This document shows positions 10,285-23,999 of a stretch of DNA of 64,000 nt, piece by piece (the first letter of the stretch is position 1; each line of letters starts with the position of its first letter). The translations under genes and the position numbers were made by a program. The notes under the pieces are model-generated. The model did no database searches, was not told the DNA's origin, and saw only the letters and a program-made list of their open reading frames with translations. The DNA is from Mangifera indica. Lineage: Eukaryota > Streptophyta > Magnoliopsida > Sapindales > Anacardiaceae. The DNA lies in contig NC_058152.1 of assembly GCF_011075055.1 (NCBI RefSeq), positions 3,906,001-3,970,000 on the forward strand, written 5' to 3'.

Positions 10285-11779
10285 ATGGATGTCTCTGAGA
10301 AAACAAAGTTGTTTGTGGGGGGTGTCTCGAAAGAGACTACTGAAGAAACACTGAGGCAACACTTTAGTAGGTTCGGTGAAGTAGAAGAATCTTTGATTAT
10401 CAGAGACCGCTTCACTGGCATTGCACGAGGGTTTGGTTTTGTTACATTTACCAGCCCTTTCATGGCTACAGAGGCCCTGCGAACTCAGCATTTTATTCTT
10501 GGGAGAAAGGTTAGTTTAAAAGGAAGTTACTTTACTCTTTCCTGTGAATTTTGCATCTGGGGTTTGGTTCGTTTTAGCTTCATTCTGTGATGTACCATGA
10601 TTATGTATGTGGATCTTAAGGCTTTGTTCTCATGGTATCTCTACTACATTTATCGTGATTTTATATTTTTTTATTATATAGTTTTTGGTATGATTTTGTG
10701 GTTCAGTTTTGTTGGTTTTTAGGTTTCTTCTTTTCTGATTCTCTTATTGTTCTTGGTATTTGGTATTTTATTATGTAATTAATATGAATTTTTGGACATA
10801 ATAGGTTGATGTTAAACCGGCAAACAGTAAAAATGATAGGCTGGAACGTTCAAGTGTTTATGGTAGTGATGTGAAAGGTTATACTCAATCTAGTAAGAAG
10901 ATTTTTGTGGGAGGTTTGCCACATAACTTAACCGAAGAAGAGTTTAAAAGTTACTTTGAGTGTTTTGGTAAAATAACAGATGTGGTCATAATTTCAGACA
11001 AAGAAAATCAAAGATCAAGAGGCTTTGGTTTTGTCACATTTGATTTAGAGGAAGCTGTAGATCATGTGTTGCAGAATAGTTTTTATGAACTAAAACATAA
11101 AAGGGTTGAGGTTAAGCGAGCCGAGCCTAAAGATAGGAATGAGAATTATGTGAATTATTATGACTGTTATAGTACAGGTTTGGCTTCTGGTTATTCTGGC
11201 TATCCTGGCTTTCAAGCTCAAGCATATTATGATTACTCTTACCTTCAGAATGCATATGCTTCACCGATTGCTTCATCTACCCATGCTCTATTTGGGAATC
11301 CTCAGTTTCAATATCAACATCCGCCTTACTATCCTCCTTATTATCCTCATTATTACTTTGGTGATGGAGATATGTATAGGAATAGCCAACATGGTGGTAT
11401 TGGACTATACATGAATGGTCAGCCAGGTGGAACTGTTGACAGGACTTGTCTTAATGGAAACTTGGTTGAAGAATGTGAAAGTGGTACTAATAACTCAATT
11501 AGAGTTCAAAGTAAGGCCAACTCAAGTAGAAATAACAGTAGCAATGGTGAGATTGAGGAGTGTGAGAGTCGTAGTAATAACTCAATTAGATGTCAGGGAA
11601 GAGGCAACTTAAGTGGAGATAACAATGGTGATAGCGAGATTGATGGTCCAGCAGGTTTGAAAGATAGCTTATCTGATCATCAAAGTGAAGATATAGATAG
11701 TCAACAAAATGGAGAGACTGATGATGTCATTGTTCAAAAAGTAGTGTTGCAGAGGCAATCATCCCAGAGTTCTTGTTGA
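10285..11779 (+). CDS. Two-RRM hnRNP A/B-like (Musashi-type) RNA-binding protein
   Basis: Two exons (10285-10509, 10805-11779) joined in phase 0 give 399 residues. RRM1 has RNP2 LFVGGV at residues 9-14 and RNP1 RGFGFVTF at 48-55. RRM2 has IFVGGL at 108-113 and RGFGFVTF at 147-154. After RRM2 comes a Tyr/Pro-rich stretch (YYPPYYPHYYFGDGD), then a Ser/Asn-rich acidic tail with an internal duplication (VEECESGTNNSIR and IEECESRSNNSIR). This matches plant hnRNP1/Musashi-like proteins that bind mRNA in nucleus or cytoplasm; the targets are unknown. The start is the first ATG, three residues ahead of the RRM. The frame stays open 66 bases further upstream but without an ATG. A GTCAGT-type donor soon after the stop (about 11811) may indicate a 3'UTR intron. 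Confidence 0.9.
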
Positions 11780-14700
11780 CACTCTTAGTCATCCATTTGA
11801 CAGTCAATCAGGTCAGTGTAAAATTTGTGCTCGTTTGCATTTGAAAAATTGTTTTCTAAACTTTTCTTGAACTGATGTTAAATTTAGCCTTTGCTTCTTC
11901 AAGCTTTGTGGCATGCTTGAAATTAACATATGTGAAGTAACTAACTTAGGATTTCAGTATTTACCTTTAATTGAAATTAGATGCCTTATGTTGGAGTTTA
12001 AGTACTATTAGGTTAATCATGTGTTAACTTTAGTTTTTAAATCAAGTGGCTACGATGGTGTCAAAAGAAAATTGACCAAGTGGTCTTGTATTTGAACTGT
12101 CTTATTTTGTAAATCCAGTTCTATATTCTGTTCACATGAGATGACATATCAAAACTTAAGTTCTGCTGGGAGCCCCTTATTATCAATTTGAGCATTTTGT
12201 TCAAGTGGTTACTTAGGGCCTTAGATGTTATCTGAGGTGATAGAAGAATCATAACCATGTTTCTCTTTTAAAACCATTGATACTAGGGTGGTGGACCTTT
12301 TGTAGTCGTCAGCTGTGATAGGTAAATGTGCTTTAATAGAGTTTTCATTTATATTGAAATCTTCAAATATTCATATTTTATTTGGCCTCGTTGTTCTGGA
12401 TAGTAGTGACAAATAAATTTTCCATCATAAGACCTTGTATATTGTAGTTACCTTCCTCTTCTCATTTTGTTTATAATTTTTTTTCTTAATTCTCAACCAT
12501 ATTGAAACTGTGATCAGAAATAAATGCTTGCTAGTAGACTTTGATAGCCACAAAAATGGTAGCCCATTTTCTCTAATAATACAATGTATTAAAACCATTC
12601 ATTTTTCGGGAAAACCCTTGATAAAAATCATTTGTTTATAAAATGTGGCATTGATACAATAAAATAAGAAATCTCATATTTATACAAAGATATGTGAAAA
12701 AATCAATTTAAATACTCTCATATGAAACATTCTTAGAATAGTACCTGTCTCCTTTTTCAATCCTACCTAATCTCACCAATCTAATGGCATGAAATTCTTG
12801 GTATACCTTTCATTTGTGCTATACTTACACCTTATAATAACATGGGAAGTTTAAAAATGGTAACAAAAACTAAATAAGAAGTTTGGATTTGGTATTGTTA
12901 CAATCTCTGTTTGTTGTTTCAGTTCTAAATTCTGTAATCATCTCTGGACTTTTGTTAGGAGATTTTTTGGAAGTGCAAAGATGACCCTTTGACTCAATTT
13001 ATTGCAGTACTAAATGGCAAGCATGTGGGCAGTGATACTATGTAAGTGAGACTTACTTCATCATAAAGGATAGTTTGAAAGGAGTTAACCTGGCCCAACT
13101 TGGTGTTGATGCACAGCCTACTTGAGTTTCCCATCTTGGACTGGCCATTTAATAGTACCTAAAGCTCAATAGGAACAAAAATATATAAATTTGTTTAGTT
13201 CTAGCCACTAACATTTTCTTTGATTTGATCTTGTTTGTTTGTCTTTCTTTCTTATTAATTTGAGTGTCACATCTTGGACTTGCATTTTGATAAGATTTTT
13301 AAGTAAGCTCAACCCATAGCTGAAAATGAATATATTAAAGAGAAAGAAGATTTTATTGCAATATCCCCTTAAGGTAAACCTAGTTACACTTTCTCCTTCT
13401 CTTGATATTAGGATGGGCATCTAATTGAATATGTTAAAAAAATTTAAAAAAAAAGGATCTTTTCTCTTTCCTTTCCTCCAATAAAAATGATACAACTCTT
13501 ACCTTTGAAAACTTAGGTTTTTTTATTTGTTTGATTTAGTGTTTTTTTAAGATTTTATAGTTATATGGTTCAATCTTTTATTAAGGTTTGAAATATAAAT
13601 ATTTTATAAATCCTAAGTTGTATTTATTTTTATTATGATTTTATAACCTTAATAAGGAATATGAGATTCATTATTTTTAAAATCAAGGACTGCTTAAAGA
13701 TTTATCTCTCATCTTTATTTACAAATTCTTTTATGGGATATGTTTTATAAATGATTCTCTTTTGATATATATATGTATATATAATAAAATTATAAACCAC
13801 ATATTAATATGCTTTTCAAAAGAAATATAAAATCAAAAAGTTGTTGATGACCCCATGTTACGTTGTAAAGAATGATTGTAACATAGTAGATCTTCGGCCG
13901 CATTTGCAGATGGGTTTGAGCTTCTGGAATTGGAATTTTGACATTGATGTGATTGGTGGTTTGTGCCATTCCAATATTTTTATGTGCTCCTATATAAAAC
14001 TTGTGTTTGGTTGTGTTCAAAGCATTTAGAAGAAACAACAATAATAAGGAATGAATGAGAAAGAATGTATTTTGTTTATTTGAGCTTTTGTATTTATAGT
14101 TGGCCAAACTGATTGCTATAGGCTGAATGAAAAAATAATGGTTGCTTACTTAGTGTCATTTCTCTATAAAATTTGATTGATACAGTGGGGGTATTTTAGT
14201 GTTTTGGAAGGTCATGAAATTGTCTCATTTTAGAAAGTGTACCTTGGGGTTATTCTGGTGCATATTAGCTATTTCAATAGTCTTTTTATGTTAGATGGCA
14301 GTAGGTGGCATAATTATTGGTGTTGACTAGTTTGGGGATTATGGCTGTTTCTAAAACATAAGGGGTTAATGTGATATTTAAGCTTATTGTAGGGGCAAAT
14401 GAAACCCGAGAAATAATTATAAAGGAAGATATGTATGTAACACTAGTATATTACTAGGGAGTGTACCTAAGATTAAATGTATGTTTTTCTTTGTCAACCA
14501 CAATTAATGCATATTTGATTTTTTTGTTATTATATTAGTGTAGAGTCACACATTCTCAGACTTGCTTGTATCATCCATATAGAGGATCCTCTAATTGAAA
14601 AGATCCATCAACTTGATACAAAGAGAAAGGTTTATCTTTTTATTTAGTCATTCAGTTAAACCAATGATGGAATTAATGACTGAGATCTTTGTTATTGTAT

Positions 14701-16289
14701 ATTCTTTTTACCCATATTACTCAGTTGAAATACTTTGATCATATTTGACCAAGATCATCTTACTCAACCATGCAGTTGATCTATTTCTTGTTCATTATAG
14801 GTGCTTATGATTTAGCCTTTTGATGTTACAGGTATTTTAGTGGTATCCAAATTTATATAAAACATACACTCATGTGAGAAAGCAGCAAGGAAAGGCGAAA
14901 ACATTTGCATGCAACTGGCAATATTGTACAGATAAAACCTAGCAAACTTTTGTTTATCTATTTGCAATTTAGTCCATACACATTGACCTTTCAGAAGTAT
15001 TTATAAATTGAATGATTAAATATAATGATTATTTGGTTGTGTTGTTTTGTTTTTACCTTTCATCAACCTAAATTTTGTTATAATTTCCATTTTCCCTTTT
15101 CACTAATTTATCGGATACATATGCATATTGAAGGGGAATTATTATCATTTTAGATGAACAACAAATGCTTGTGAGTTTCTGCCTTGTAAATATGGGATAA
15201 ATGTGTGAGATGACTGTCCTTTTCCTTACATTTTAGTTCAAATTTGTCTCACAACATTTAGTATTAAACCCAAATGCCAAAACAAAGTCTGCAATTCTCT
15301 TTCCTCGTCCTTTTGTAGAAATGCAAAAATGAGAAAAGCAAATCAATCCATATTTCCAAGGATTTTGTTAGTTGACATGAAATTAATCAAGATGTGTTAA
15401 GGGGTCTTGGATTGTTGCTTGAAAGAAACCCATCGACACATTACACGCATATACAGACATATATATGTATATATTTATATATTTACTTGATTTCATTTGC
15501 TTTGTTTGCGCCCTCTTTTCAGGGCCATATGGGTTCCCTAGGAATGAGAGTAATTTGGTGATTGTTGCTTTGTGGCTTGAATTCAATTAGTGGATAGGGT
15601 TTGCTAGCTGCTGCCTTTCATTCTATATCTCAAGGGTTTAATCTTTCTGTGAAACAAAAACTTCTAGGGCATATCTTATAACCAGGGCTACAACACTACC
15701 AGAGTTTAGATTTAGAGTTGTCACAGCCTTTTAACAGCTTATATTTTGAAGAAAGTGTCAAAGAATAAAAAGAAATATATTTTCTATAGAATGCAACTGT
15801 CTAAAGTAGCTGTAGAAAGAATCTTATCTTTGAATGTGACATTCCTGTGACATTACAGAGATGAGAGACAACTGGAGAGATTGTAAAGTGGGTTAGAGAA
15901 GAGTTATGAGGTTTAGAGTTTGCAGGGAACTGGCATGGATGGTTTAATTGAGGATGCACTTTATTGGTGTGAAATTTGACTCTCCCTATAAAAAAGGTAT
16001 AGAAGCCAATCATCTTTTAATCCATTGCTACCATATAGCACAAACACTGTTCTGTTGTCACTCTCAGACGGGTTGCTATCTACACTGTGCTTTTTTCCTC
16101 ATGGCTGCTTCTGTGATCTTATTAAGATTTTGTTTGGATTTTTTGTTCCCCATGTGAATTACTTACCAAACCCCTTCTTCATTTAATGGCATTACTCAGT
16201 TTTAATGTTTACTGTGTTTATGTGAAAATGACAAGCTCTTGCCTTCAATAGGTAGCTAGCTTGAGTGGCCAAGAAAAGGAATTCAAAGT
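11780..16289. other. Long intergenic stretch after the RNA-binding gene, no gene recognised
   Basis: No frame has a recognisable product. The stretch 12950-13040 reads weakly coding-like after a possible acceptor but without a homologue I can name; it may be 3'UTR. A block at 14020-14430 has LTR-like character (AAATGAAACCCGAG near the end) but no paired end. The rest is AT-rich. Confidence 0.4.
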
Positions 16290-16796
16290 AGTGTTTTTAA
16301 AACTGAACTAGATTCGCAGTTTGATTGGTTAAATCGTGAATCAGTTTATAACCTAATTCAATTTCACAATCCAGTCTGATTTATTTATAAATATTGATTG
16401 GTTTGAAATTCAGTTAAATTCGGTAAATCTGTTGAACCGGAAAAACTATATAAAACTAATAAAACAAAATTTATATAATACTACACAAATTTTATCTTAT
16501 TAAAACTTAAAAAAGTTACAATTTATAAGATCTTAATTGAATTAATGATAAATTTGTATTTCTTTTTTTTCCTTATCTATGTAATAGAAGGCCAATTGTT
16601 TAATTAATATATTTGAAATTATATTTTATATATTTTATATGTTTTATATCTAAAAAATGTAGTAAATATTTGACACTATTGAAGAAATATATAATAATTT
16701 GGTAATAGGTTAAGTTGATGGCTTGTCCGGTTGAATTGATTGAACCGTAAACCAATAGAATAACCGGTTCAACCATTAGTTTGATTTTAAAAACAT
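16290..16796. mobile_element. Nonautonomous DNA element with TGTTTTTAAAA ends
   Basis: The left end AGTGTTTTTAAAACTGAACTAG mirrors the right end CTAGTTTGATTTTAAAAACATT type sequence near 16780-16796. Both are followed inward by GGTTNAA/ACCGGTT words. No target duplication could be confirmed. A similar CCGGTTCGGTCTAGTTTTTAAAACC end occurs near 62005-62030. Confidence 0.5.
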
Positions 16797-16978
16797 TGAT
16801 TCCAAGCATGAGAGAAATATTCAAATTTTTTTCGATAATATTTCAAGATTAAACTTTTAACTTATTTGATACAGTAGTTATGAGATTAATTATTGGATTC
16901 AAGATTTTACCTGTTTAGAGTGTCAATTCAATCTTGAAAAGTGGTTTATTTCAAATAAAGTTTTCTCGTTAACAAAAA

Positions 16979-17002
16979 AAGAGAGAGAGAGAGAGAGAGA
17001 GA
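16979..17002. repeat. (GA)n microsatellite
   Basis: Twelve GA units follow a short poly-A, about 290 bases upstream of the dehydrogenase start codon. Confidence 0.95.
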
Positions 17003-17291
17003 AGTTCTACCTCATCACTTTGAAAATGCGAAAACACCCTTGACAACTCTTTAATTTATAGCAAAAATGGACCGCTATGAACAATCCAAGTAGCAAAAAT
17101 GCAATTACTAACGTCAATTTAAATGATCCGTAAGGCCGGAGCTGGCCAATCTTGATTATAACAAGTATATGCTGCAGCATATGCCTAAAACCATTAACAA
17201 GACACTATTGACGGATCTGGCATGGGACTTTCTAATTGCTTATAAGAATGAAGGGTAATCTTTTTTTTTTAGCAAAATAAGAATAAGAAAC

Positions 17292-18131
17292 ATGAGTGAT
17301 CCCAAGGTGGTTCTAGTCACCGGCAGTGCCAAAGGCGGCATTGGTTATGAGTACTGCAAGGCATTCGCAGAGCAAAACTGCCATGTCGTGGCGTCCGACA
17401 TCCCTCAACGCATGAACGATATGGAAGAACTTAGTTCGGAAAGAATTGAAACGATCGAGCTAGATGTTACATCAGATAAAAGTGTATCATCAGCAGTGGA
17501 AAAAATCATATCCCAGTATGGTCACATTGACATTTTGATTAATAATGCAGGGATAGGAAGCACAGGTCCACTAGCAGAACTTCCCCTAAACACAATAAGG
17601 CAGGCTTGGGAAATTAACACAATGGGGCAGCTGAGATTAGTGCAACAAGTTGTGCCCCATATGGCCTCAAGGCGCAGCGGGAGCATAGTAAATATAGGAA
17701 GCGTTGTGGGGCGAGTGGCGACGCCATGGGCAGGTTCTTATTGTGCTAGCAAGGCCGCAGTTGATGCGATGTCTAATACTTTGCGCCTGGAGTTGAGGCC
17801 TTTTGGTATTAATGTAGTGCTTGTGTTGCCTGGTGCTATAAGATCAAATTTAGGTAGTAATAACGTGGAACGATTGAGGAATTATGACTGGAAACTTTAT
17901 AAAGATTTTACGGATTCTATCGCGGAGAGAGCAAAAGCTTCGCAGGGCAGTAAAGCGACGGATGCTACTGTTTTTGCAAGGCATGTAGCAAAGAAAGTTC
18001 TGAGTCATAAACCTCCCAAACAGATTGTATTTGGTCACATGACTGGTTTGTTTGCAGTTCTTCAATGGTCTCCCCTTTGGGTTAGAGACTTGTTCTTTTC
18101 CACTCGTTTCAACTTAAACAAGAAACTATAA
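17292..18131 (+). CDS. Short-chain dehydrogenase, 1-acyldihydroxyacetone-phosphate reductase-like
   Basis: An uninterrupted 279-residue frame shows the full classical SDR set. The cofactor loop is TGSAKGGIG at residues 10-18, the structural NNAG is at 84-87, and the catalytic residues are Asn109, Ser137 (NIGS), Tyr150 and Lys154 (YCASK). D36 following the second strand (VVASDIP) fits the cofactor-choice position. The GGIG form of the loop, the length and the hydrophobic C-terminus (GLFAVLQWSPLWVRDLFF) resemble the AYR1-like group, which reduces 1-acyl-DHAP or related ketones with NADPH at ER or lipid droplets. That substrate is inferred from family resemblance only. The gene has no introns, unlike most neighbours, and is intact. 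The ATG is the first in frame. Confidence 0.88.
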   Translation: MSDPKVVLVTGSAKGGIGYEYCKAFAEQNCHVVASDIPQRMNDMEELSSERIETIELDVTSDKSVSSAVEKIISQYGHIDILINNAGIGSTGPLAELPLNTIRQAWEINTMGQLRLVQQVVPHMASRRSGSIVNIGSVVGRVATPWAGSYCASKAAVDAMSNTLRLELRPFGINVVLVLPGAIRSNLGSNNVERLRNYDWKLYKDFTDSIAERAKASQGSKATDATVFARHVAKKVLSHKPPKQIVFGHMTGLFAVLQWSPLWVRDLFFSTRFNLNKKL

Positions 18132-20200
18132 TTTCATGTGTCATAAATTTCATATGTGGAAGAGTTGTTATTAGTTGAGGGAGTTAAATGGAATGGACTT
18201 AATAAAGAAAGTTTTTCAGCAAGTCTTAAATCCTTTGCTTTACAAATTATGACCCCAATCCATGAAACCTGCAGAATCCAACAATAACTATGCTCAACAA
18301 CAAGAAACCAAGGGGATTAAGAATTTAGCTTTATTGGTAACTGATACGAACCCAATGATAATCAAAGAGATCTAATATTAATATTCACATGAACCAACTC
18401 AAGAAAGTTTAACAACCAAGTTCAAACACGTAAAAACTGTGACCCAATGATTATATGAACCACAAACTAGAGGTATATTGAAGAAGTTAGGACGTCACTC
18501 CCAAGAAAGAGTTGAGAATGTGGGAGATATGCTTTTTTTCATCTTCTTTGCTTTGACCCAAATCATTGGTCCCCTCAAATTCAATGGATCATGCCGCTGC
18601 TTTGGCGAGTTCTTTGCTGACTTCCTTGGTCTCCATCAGTAATTTATGCAGACTTTATTTTAAGTTCTTGTAATTGTAATAGTAAATAAATTGAAAGATG
18701 CTAAAACGAGGCAACATTGTAATTTCCAATCCGTTTCCTTAATTTGGCACTGCAAAAATTACAGAACCCAGGAGTCACTTTCTACCCAATTTTATTTTTT
18801 TTTTAAATAAAGGTTTTATATCATTGTTAAATTATCACCTATGATACCAGCAAAAGAAGGTTGTGGAACAATTTTCAAGAACTTGTTTTTGAGTGGAACC
18901 CAACAACATTAGGCTTAAATAAATTCAACTATGATGCATATATTTATGAAGTTAACAGCAAGTTTTCTGGTATGAATCCAATGCTATAACCAGAGCAGAG
19001 AGGGCAAAAGGGTCTTTACACAGCAGAGAGAATTGGGCTGAAACTCAAATCTAATAAAGGTGAATGACAGGCCCTATTAAAAGCAGACAATTGAAGATAA
19101 AAGAGGCACCACCAACCGAGCCTTCCCCATCTGTTTCCCACCAACGAAATGGTGAAGGTTGATAATGAAAGAAAGAAAAGCAAAATTTGCTGAGGCACCC
19201 ACAGAGCTCTTTTGTTAGACCATGCACTATTTCTAGTAATATGTCATTGGTGGATTTACTCATCATTACTACAATAACAAAGAAAATCAATCTCTTTTCT
19301 CTTCTCCTTCATTTTTGCCTTACTTCTCAACTTCTTTCCCTCCCTTCCCTAAGTCTCCCACACATTCTTTTCAAACCCCATCATTCTTCCTAGAAAATCT
19401 GTCTCCATGAACTTGGTCATGCAAATTTGCATGCAGCATATTGTAACGTATTTTATTTTTAGGTTTTGCAGCTTGTCTAAATATTTTTGAAAACTCATAG
19501 ACTATTTAACTAATCTTAACTTTCAGAATTTTCAACTGATAAATAATACACATATAAACCTAATATCTTTTTCATATTTATTGAAATAAAATTTGTTTAG
19601 AAGTGTTATAAAATACTAGTAAGATACTGAAACTACCCCTCCAAAACAAAACACACTCCTAAGCTAAACACAACAATATGGTGCAAAAAGAAATGCATGC
19701 CCTTTTGCATTTTTTATAGCAAACATCATCCTCTAAACTCTAAAATACAAATTTCCCGTATTAAGATTCATTAGTGTGCCCAGTTTTGGAAAGAAATTGA
19801 TGAGTTTAATCTGGGAAATCAGAAGAAGTTTAATTATAGTTAGTATGATTAATTTTGTCATTAGCCCCAAACCCTATTGTTTGAATAATTAATATGAGAG
19901 CAATTACCACTGGTAAACAAAGATACGAAGAGCTTTCAAATGTTAGGTTTGATTTGAAAGTAGACCTAAAAGAATTTGAGAGGTATCGAGAGTTGGGTTA
20001 GCAATATTCTGCGAGTATTATAAGGCTTTAACGATAGAGAAGGACATAAAGCCTTTCATTCTACCAAAAGCATGCTCTTTCAAGGGCCCCTTCAAGGAAT
20101 ATTGATATAACTTTGAGTTAGACCTTATGTTATGTATATATCAAAGCTTTTGCTTACAGAATGGTGACCAGTGCCCACTCATGGGGCCTTTTTTTTGACC
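18132..20200. other. Intergenic, no gene recognised
   Basis: The stretch 19000-19400 is pyrimidine-rich and resembles leader DNA, but no coding frame follows it. Nothing else is assignable. Confidence 0.4.
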
Positions 20201-20204
20201 GGTA

Positions 20205-21460
20205 TAAATTCAAGACCGATGCTATATGTGTATAGATTTATTATATAATTTAATTATAAAAATAATATATTATTATATAATTAAATATTATTTTATTTTT
20301 AATTTAAACATTATTTATGTATAAACATAATTTTATATATATTTAATAAAAATTTATAAATATAAACCATTTTTATATTTAATTAAAGATAAAAAAATAT
20401 TAATATATTATTTTATTTATATATTTTTTCAAAAATTATGTTAAAATATTTTTAATTTATTATATTAATTAAAATAAAAAAGATTTTAATAATATTTTAA
20501 TATATAAAATAAAATAATAATTATTTTATAATTAATAAAATAATATTAATAATAAAAAATTGAATAAACTTTTAATACGTCCATCCAACCTGATGCCATT
20601 CCCATCCGCTCATATTAAGAAGATTAGATTGATGATTTATGAATGATAAGACATGACAGACACAGAATTAGGACAGAGTCTTTGCTGTCTTTCCTTCCCT
20701 CCAATTTGGTCTGGGCGCCCCTACCTCTGGCTTTTTGTCTGGAGCCAGGTGTTGACTTTATCTAGGATCTAGATCATGCAGAATTAAAGATTTTTTCACT
20801 GTTTCTTTCTTCCACCTCAGTCAATAATTCTAAAGATCATTAGCGACGGCCTGACAAAAATCACCAACAAGTTCACTGGGCTTGCATGACCGGCAGGCTA
20901 AGTGACAAAACATGTAAAATTAATTTTATATATGATAAAATTAATTTAATTTAAAAATATGATTTGTTATTTAATTATTTATTAAAAATTTTAATTAATT
21001 ATAAGTATGTAAATATTTAAAAAAATACTATTTACAATATGATTTAAAAGTTATTCAAACTACAATCTAAACTAAAAATAGTTTTTCAAAAATTTATTAA
21101 TTTAAATTAAATTAAATCATAATTTTTATATAATTTAATCTGATTTTATAATTAAATTAAATTATATATACCTTTATCATATAAAAGAATTTAAATTTAA
21201 GATTCGATAAGTTTATATTAAAATTAAATACTTAATTTATACCGTATAATTAATTCAATTTTAAAATGTGATTCCACTGAGAGAGGAATCCTAAGTTCGG
21301 TTGGTTATGCTATTCACACGAGGGTACAGTAAGAAGAATAATATATGGATCATCAGCTGAAGAGGCTGACTTGTTTTATTAATTGTATAATAATAATAAT
21401 AATAATGTAGTTATATTTTCTGATTTCATTTGCTTATTTGTTTTTTAACCCTTCAACACT
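20205..21460. other. Very AT-rich intergenic block
   Basis: Includes foldback-MITE-like palindromes (about 20205-20360 and 20420-20560) and an (AAT)n microsatellite at about 21389-21407. No genes. Confidence 0.4.
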
Positions 21461-21473
21461 CAATTCTAAGGGT

Positions 21474-21945
21474 GTATATAATTTGATTTGATACGGTTTA
21501 CGACTTTTTAAATTTAAATTAAAAAATAATTTAAAAAATTTTCAAATCAAACTAAATTATTTTAAGTTTCAAATTAAACTGAAAAAATATGATTTAGTTT
21601 AGTTTAAATATATTAAAATTATTTATTTCAAAATATATACTATTTAATAAATTTAATTGAATTATAGTTTTCTATAATATAATATAAATATATACAATAA
21701 ATATGAAATATATATACAATATACATATAAAAAATAAGTTGTATATTTAATTTTTTATTGAAAAATTATATCAAATATAATTATATATGTATTTTTTTTA
21801 ACAATTTGGTTCCATTTGAAAATCACTCAAACTTAAACCTAAACTGAAAACAGTATTCTAAATATTTATCAACCCAAATCAAATCATAATTTTTAAGTAA
21901 TTTGATTCAGTTTTAGGGTTTGAATCAAATTATACATATCCTCAC
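21474..21945. mobile_element. AT-rich element with inverted GGGTG ends
   Basis: The left GGGTGTATATAATTTGATT is mirrored by the right AATCAAATTATACATATCCTCACCC. The interior is AT-rich and noncoding. A small nonautonomous DNA element is likely. Confidence 0.5.
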
Positions 21946-22244
21946 CCAATTCATCATCCTTTATTTTTGTTCAATTTACACAAGTAATTAAAATTTTTTT
22001 TCGGTTTGTACAAGTAACTAAAATTTGCTGGCTCATAATTTTGGTATTAAATACAATACCACCCAAATGAAAAAAAAAAAAAAAAAAGGGATTTGGGCAT
22101 GGAGTACTCTTATTTAAGGCAACTTAAGTTGCCAACAAAGATGCTGTTAGAGATCAGTTTGTTTCCTAGTTTTCTTGTGGTAAGGAAAAGAGGCCCTGCT
22201 ACAGTATTTGATTTAATTCAGGCCGGAAGACTTTCTCCACACCC

Positions 22245-22953
22245 AAAGATTGCTTATCTCACAAGTTTTTATCTTTTAATTTTGAAAAACCCTTTTACCC
22301 ACCTATATACGGTTAAAGTTAACCAAGTCTATTAGTTTTAAAATTTTATCTCATTTTTCTTTCATAAACCTTAAAAAGTAACCATTTCTCCATAGGCAAA
22401 AATTTTAAAAACAACATTTCTGACCTTAGGGTTTACTCTTCAATCTCCAACCGCTCCTCTAACGCCATCTTCGATGGTCTCTCCCTTCAAATGCATTATC
22501 TCCCTCTAACGATCTCTCTCTCCTTTGGCTGATGCTTCAAATTGAGAAGATAAAAAGTTTCATCGGGCCGACAAAGCTATTCGTCTTTCTAGATGAAGAT
22601 AAGATTTATTGTCTGTCTTTCCAACTTGAATCGTCAATTAGAGGAAGGAGAGAACATGTCTAGAGATAGTGCCAGAGGAGCGACTAGAGATTGAAGAGTA
22701 AAACTTAAAGAGGAAAATATTGTTTTTTAAACTTTACTAAGAGAGAAAATTGTTAATTTGTAGGGTTTAAAGGTGAAAATGAAATAAAATTTTAGTTTAT
22801 TTTTAATATTATAAATAAAATAATGATTTTACTTTTAAAACTAACATACTTAATAATTTATGAGTAGATAAAAGAGTTTTTCAAAAATTAAATAGTGAAA
22901 ACTTTAGATTTAAGTAATTTTTGGGCAGGAATAAGTGCTTTTGCCTTTAATTA
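22245..22953. mobile_element. Diverged copy of the Mutator-like nonautonomous family
   Basis: The right end TTTTTGGGCAGGAATAAGTGCTTTTGCC matches the GGGTGGGAATAAGTCTTTTGGCC border of 8951-9769. The inner blocks TTAGGGTTTACTCTTC and AAAATTGTTAATTTGTAGGGTTT also match the family. The left border is approximate. Confidence 0.5.
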
Positions 22954-23139
22954 ATCATAAAGCTGGTAAGAACTAATATAACAAATTTATGCAAACCCAA
23001 CTCAGCCGATAAATTATTAATGTCACCAGCCCTTCTACACTATAATTGTAACCTTATACATGGGTGAAAATTTTAACCAACAATAAGTGTAAAAAGATTA
23101 AGATATGGGTAATTGAATTGACAAAACTCTAGTTGAATT

Positions 23140-23620
23140 GGAATTAGGGTTACAAATCGGATTAAGTTCGAACACCCTCTTGGGTCAAATTCAATTAAAA
23201 TAAAAAATAATTCAGTTTGAGTTTGAGTGACATGAGTTCATTTAGAATTCATAATTCGAATCAATGATTTGAATTTATTGTTTGATTTAACTTAAATTCA
23301 TAATTTGAATTTATAATTTATTAATAAAATGATATTATTTTATTCAAATAATAGATAAAATTATTAATTTAAATTGAATCGAATTATAAATCTAAATAAT
23401 TAATTTAAATTATAAATTCAAATTTAAACTGAATTGAGTTATAAATTTAAATTATAAATTCAAATTATATTTAAATTAAATCAAATAAAATATTTCTTAA
23501 CTCAAATTTAACATAATTTTAAAAATATCCAAATCAAATAAATTAAAATTAATCTAAACCAAATCAAACAAACTACCAAAATTAAATTGATTCCATTCGG
23601 ATTTAACCGTCGCAAGAATT
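23140..23620. repeat. AT-rich dispersed repeat (AAGTTCGAA/AATTCAAATT family)
   Basis: Starts AGGGTTACAAATCGGATTAAGTTCGAACACCC-like and is filled with TTTGAATTTATAATTT words. Related to 8085-8545 and 37690-38110. Confidence 0.45.
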
Positions 23621-23999
23621 GACACATGTAATCGGATTATTATATTATGGAAGTGGTGATGTGGGTCGTGGCAGTGGCACATTGGAAGTTGTAAAGGATA
23701 AGGTAAAAATCCATCTGAGTATGACTTGGCGTGGTGTTAGTTAAACGCGGATTTCAGAAAACGGCGTCGTCTGTGATGATACTACTGCTGCGTAAAAATG
23801 GAAGAAGGCACCCATGTACGTAGCTATTTTTCTTGAGCTGCAAACCAGTAGGGCCAGATGAGAGAATTGTGAAATGACGGGATGGACAGTATGTCTTCTG
23901 CCTGTAGAAAATCTATTCAAAGCCTGAGAAACATTAAAGACTTTACTGTATGTAGTTGTGTGTTATATCAAATAGGCGCACCCACTAAGTCCACTGGTA

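Noticed and set aside
15801..16157. 70-codon and 69-codon frames on opposite strands
   Set aside because: Overlapping chance frames in intergenic DNA with no recognisable motif.
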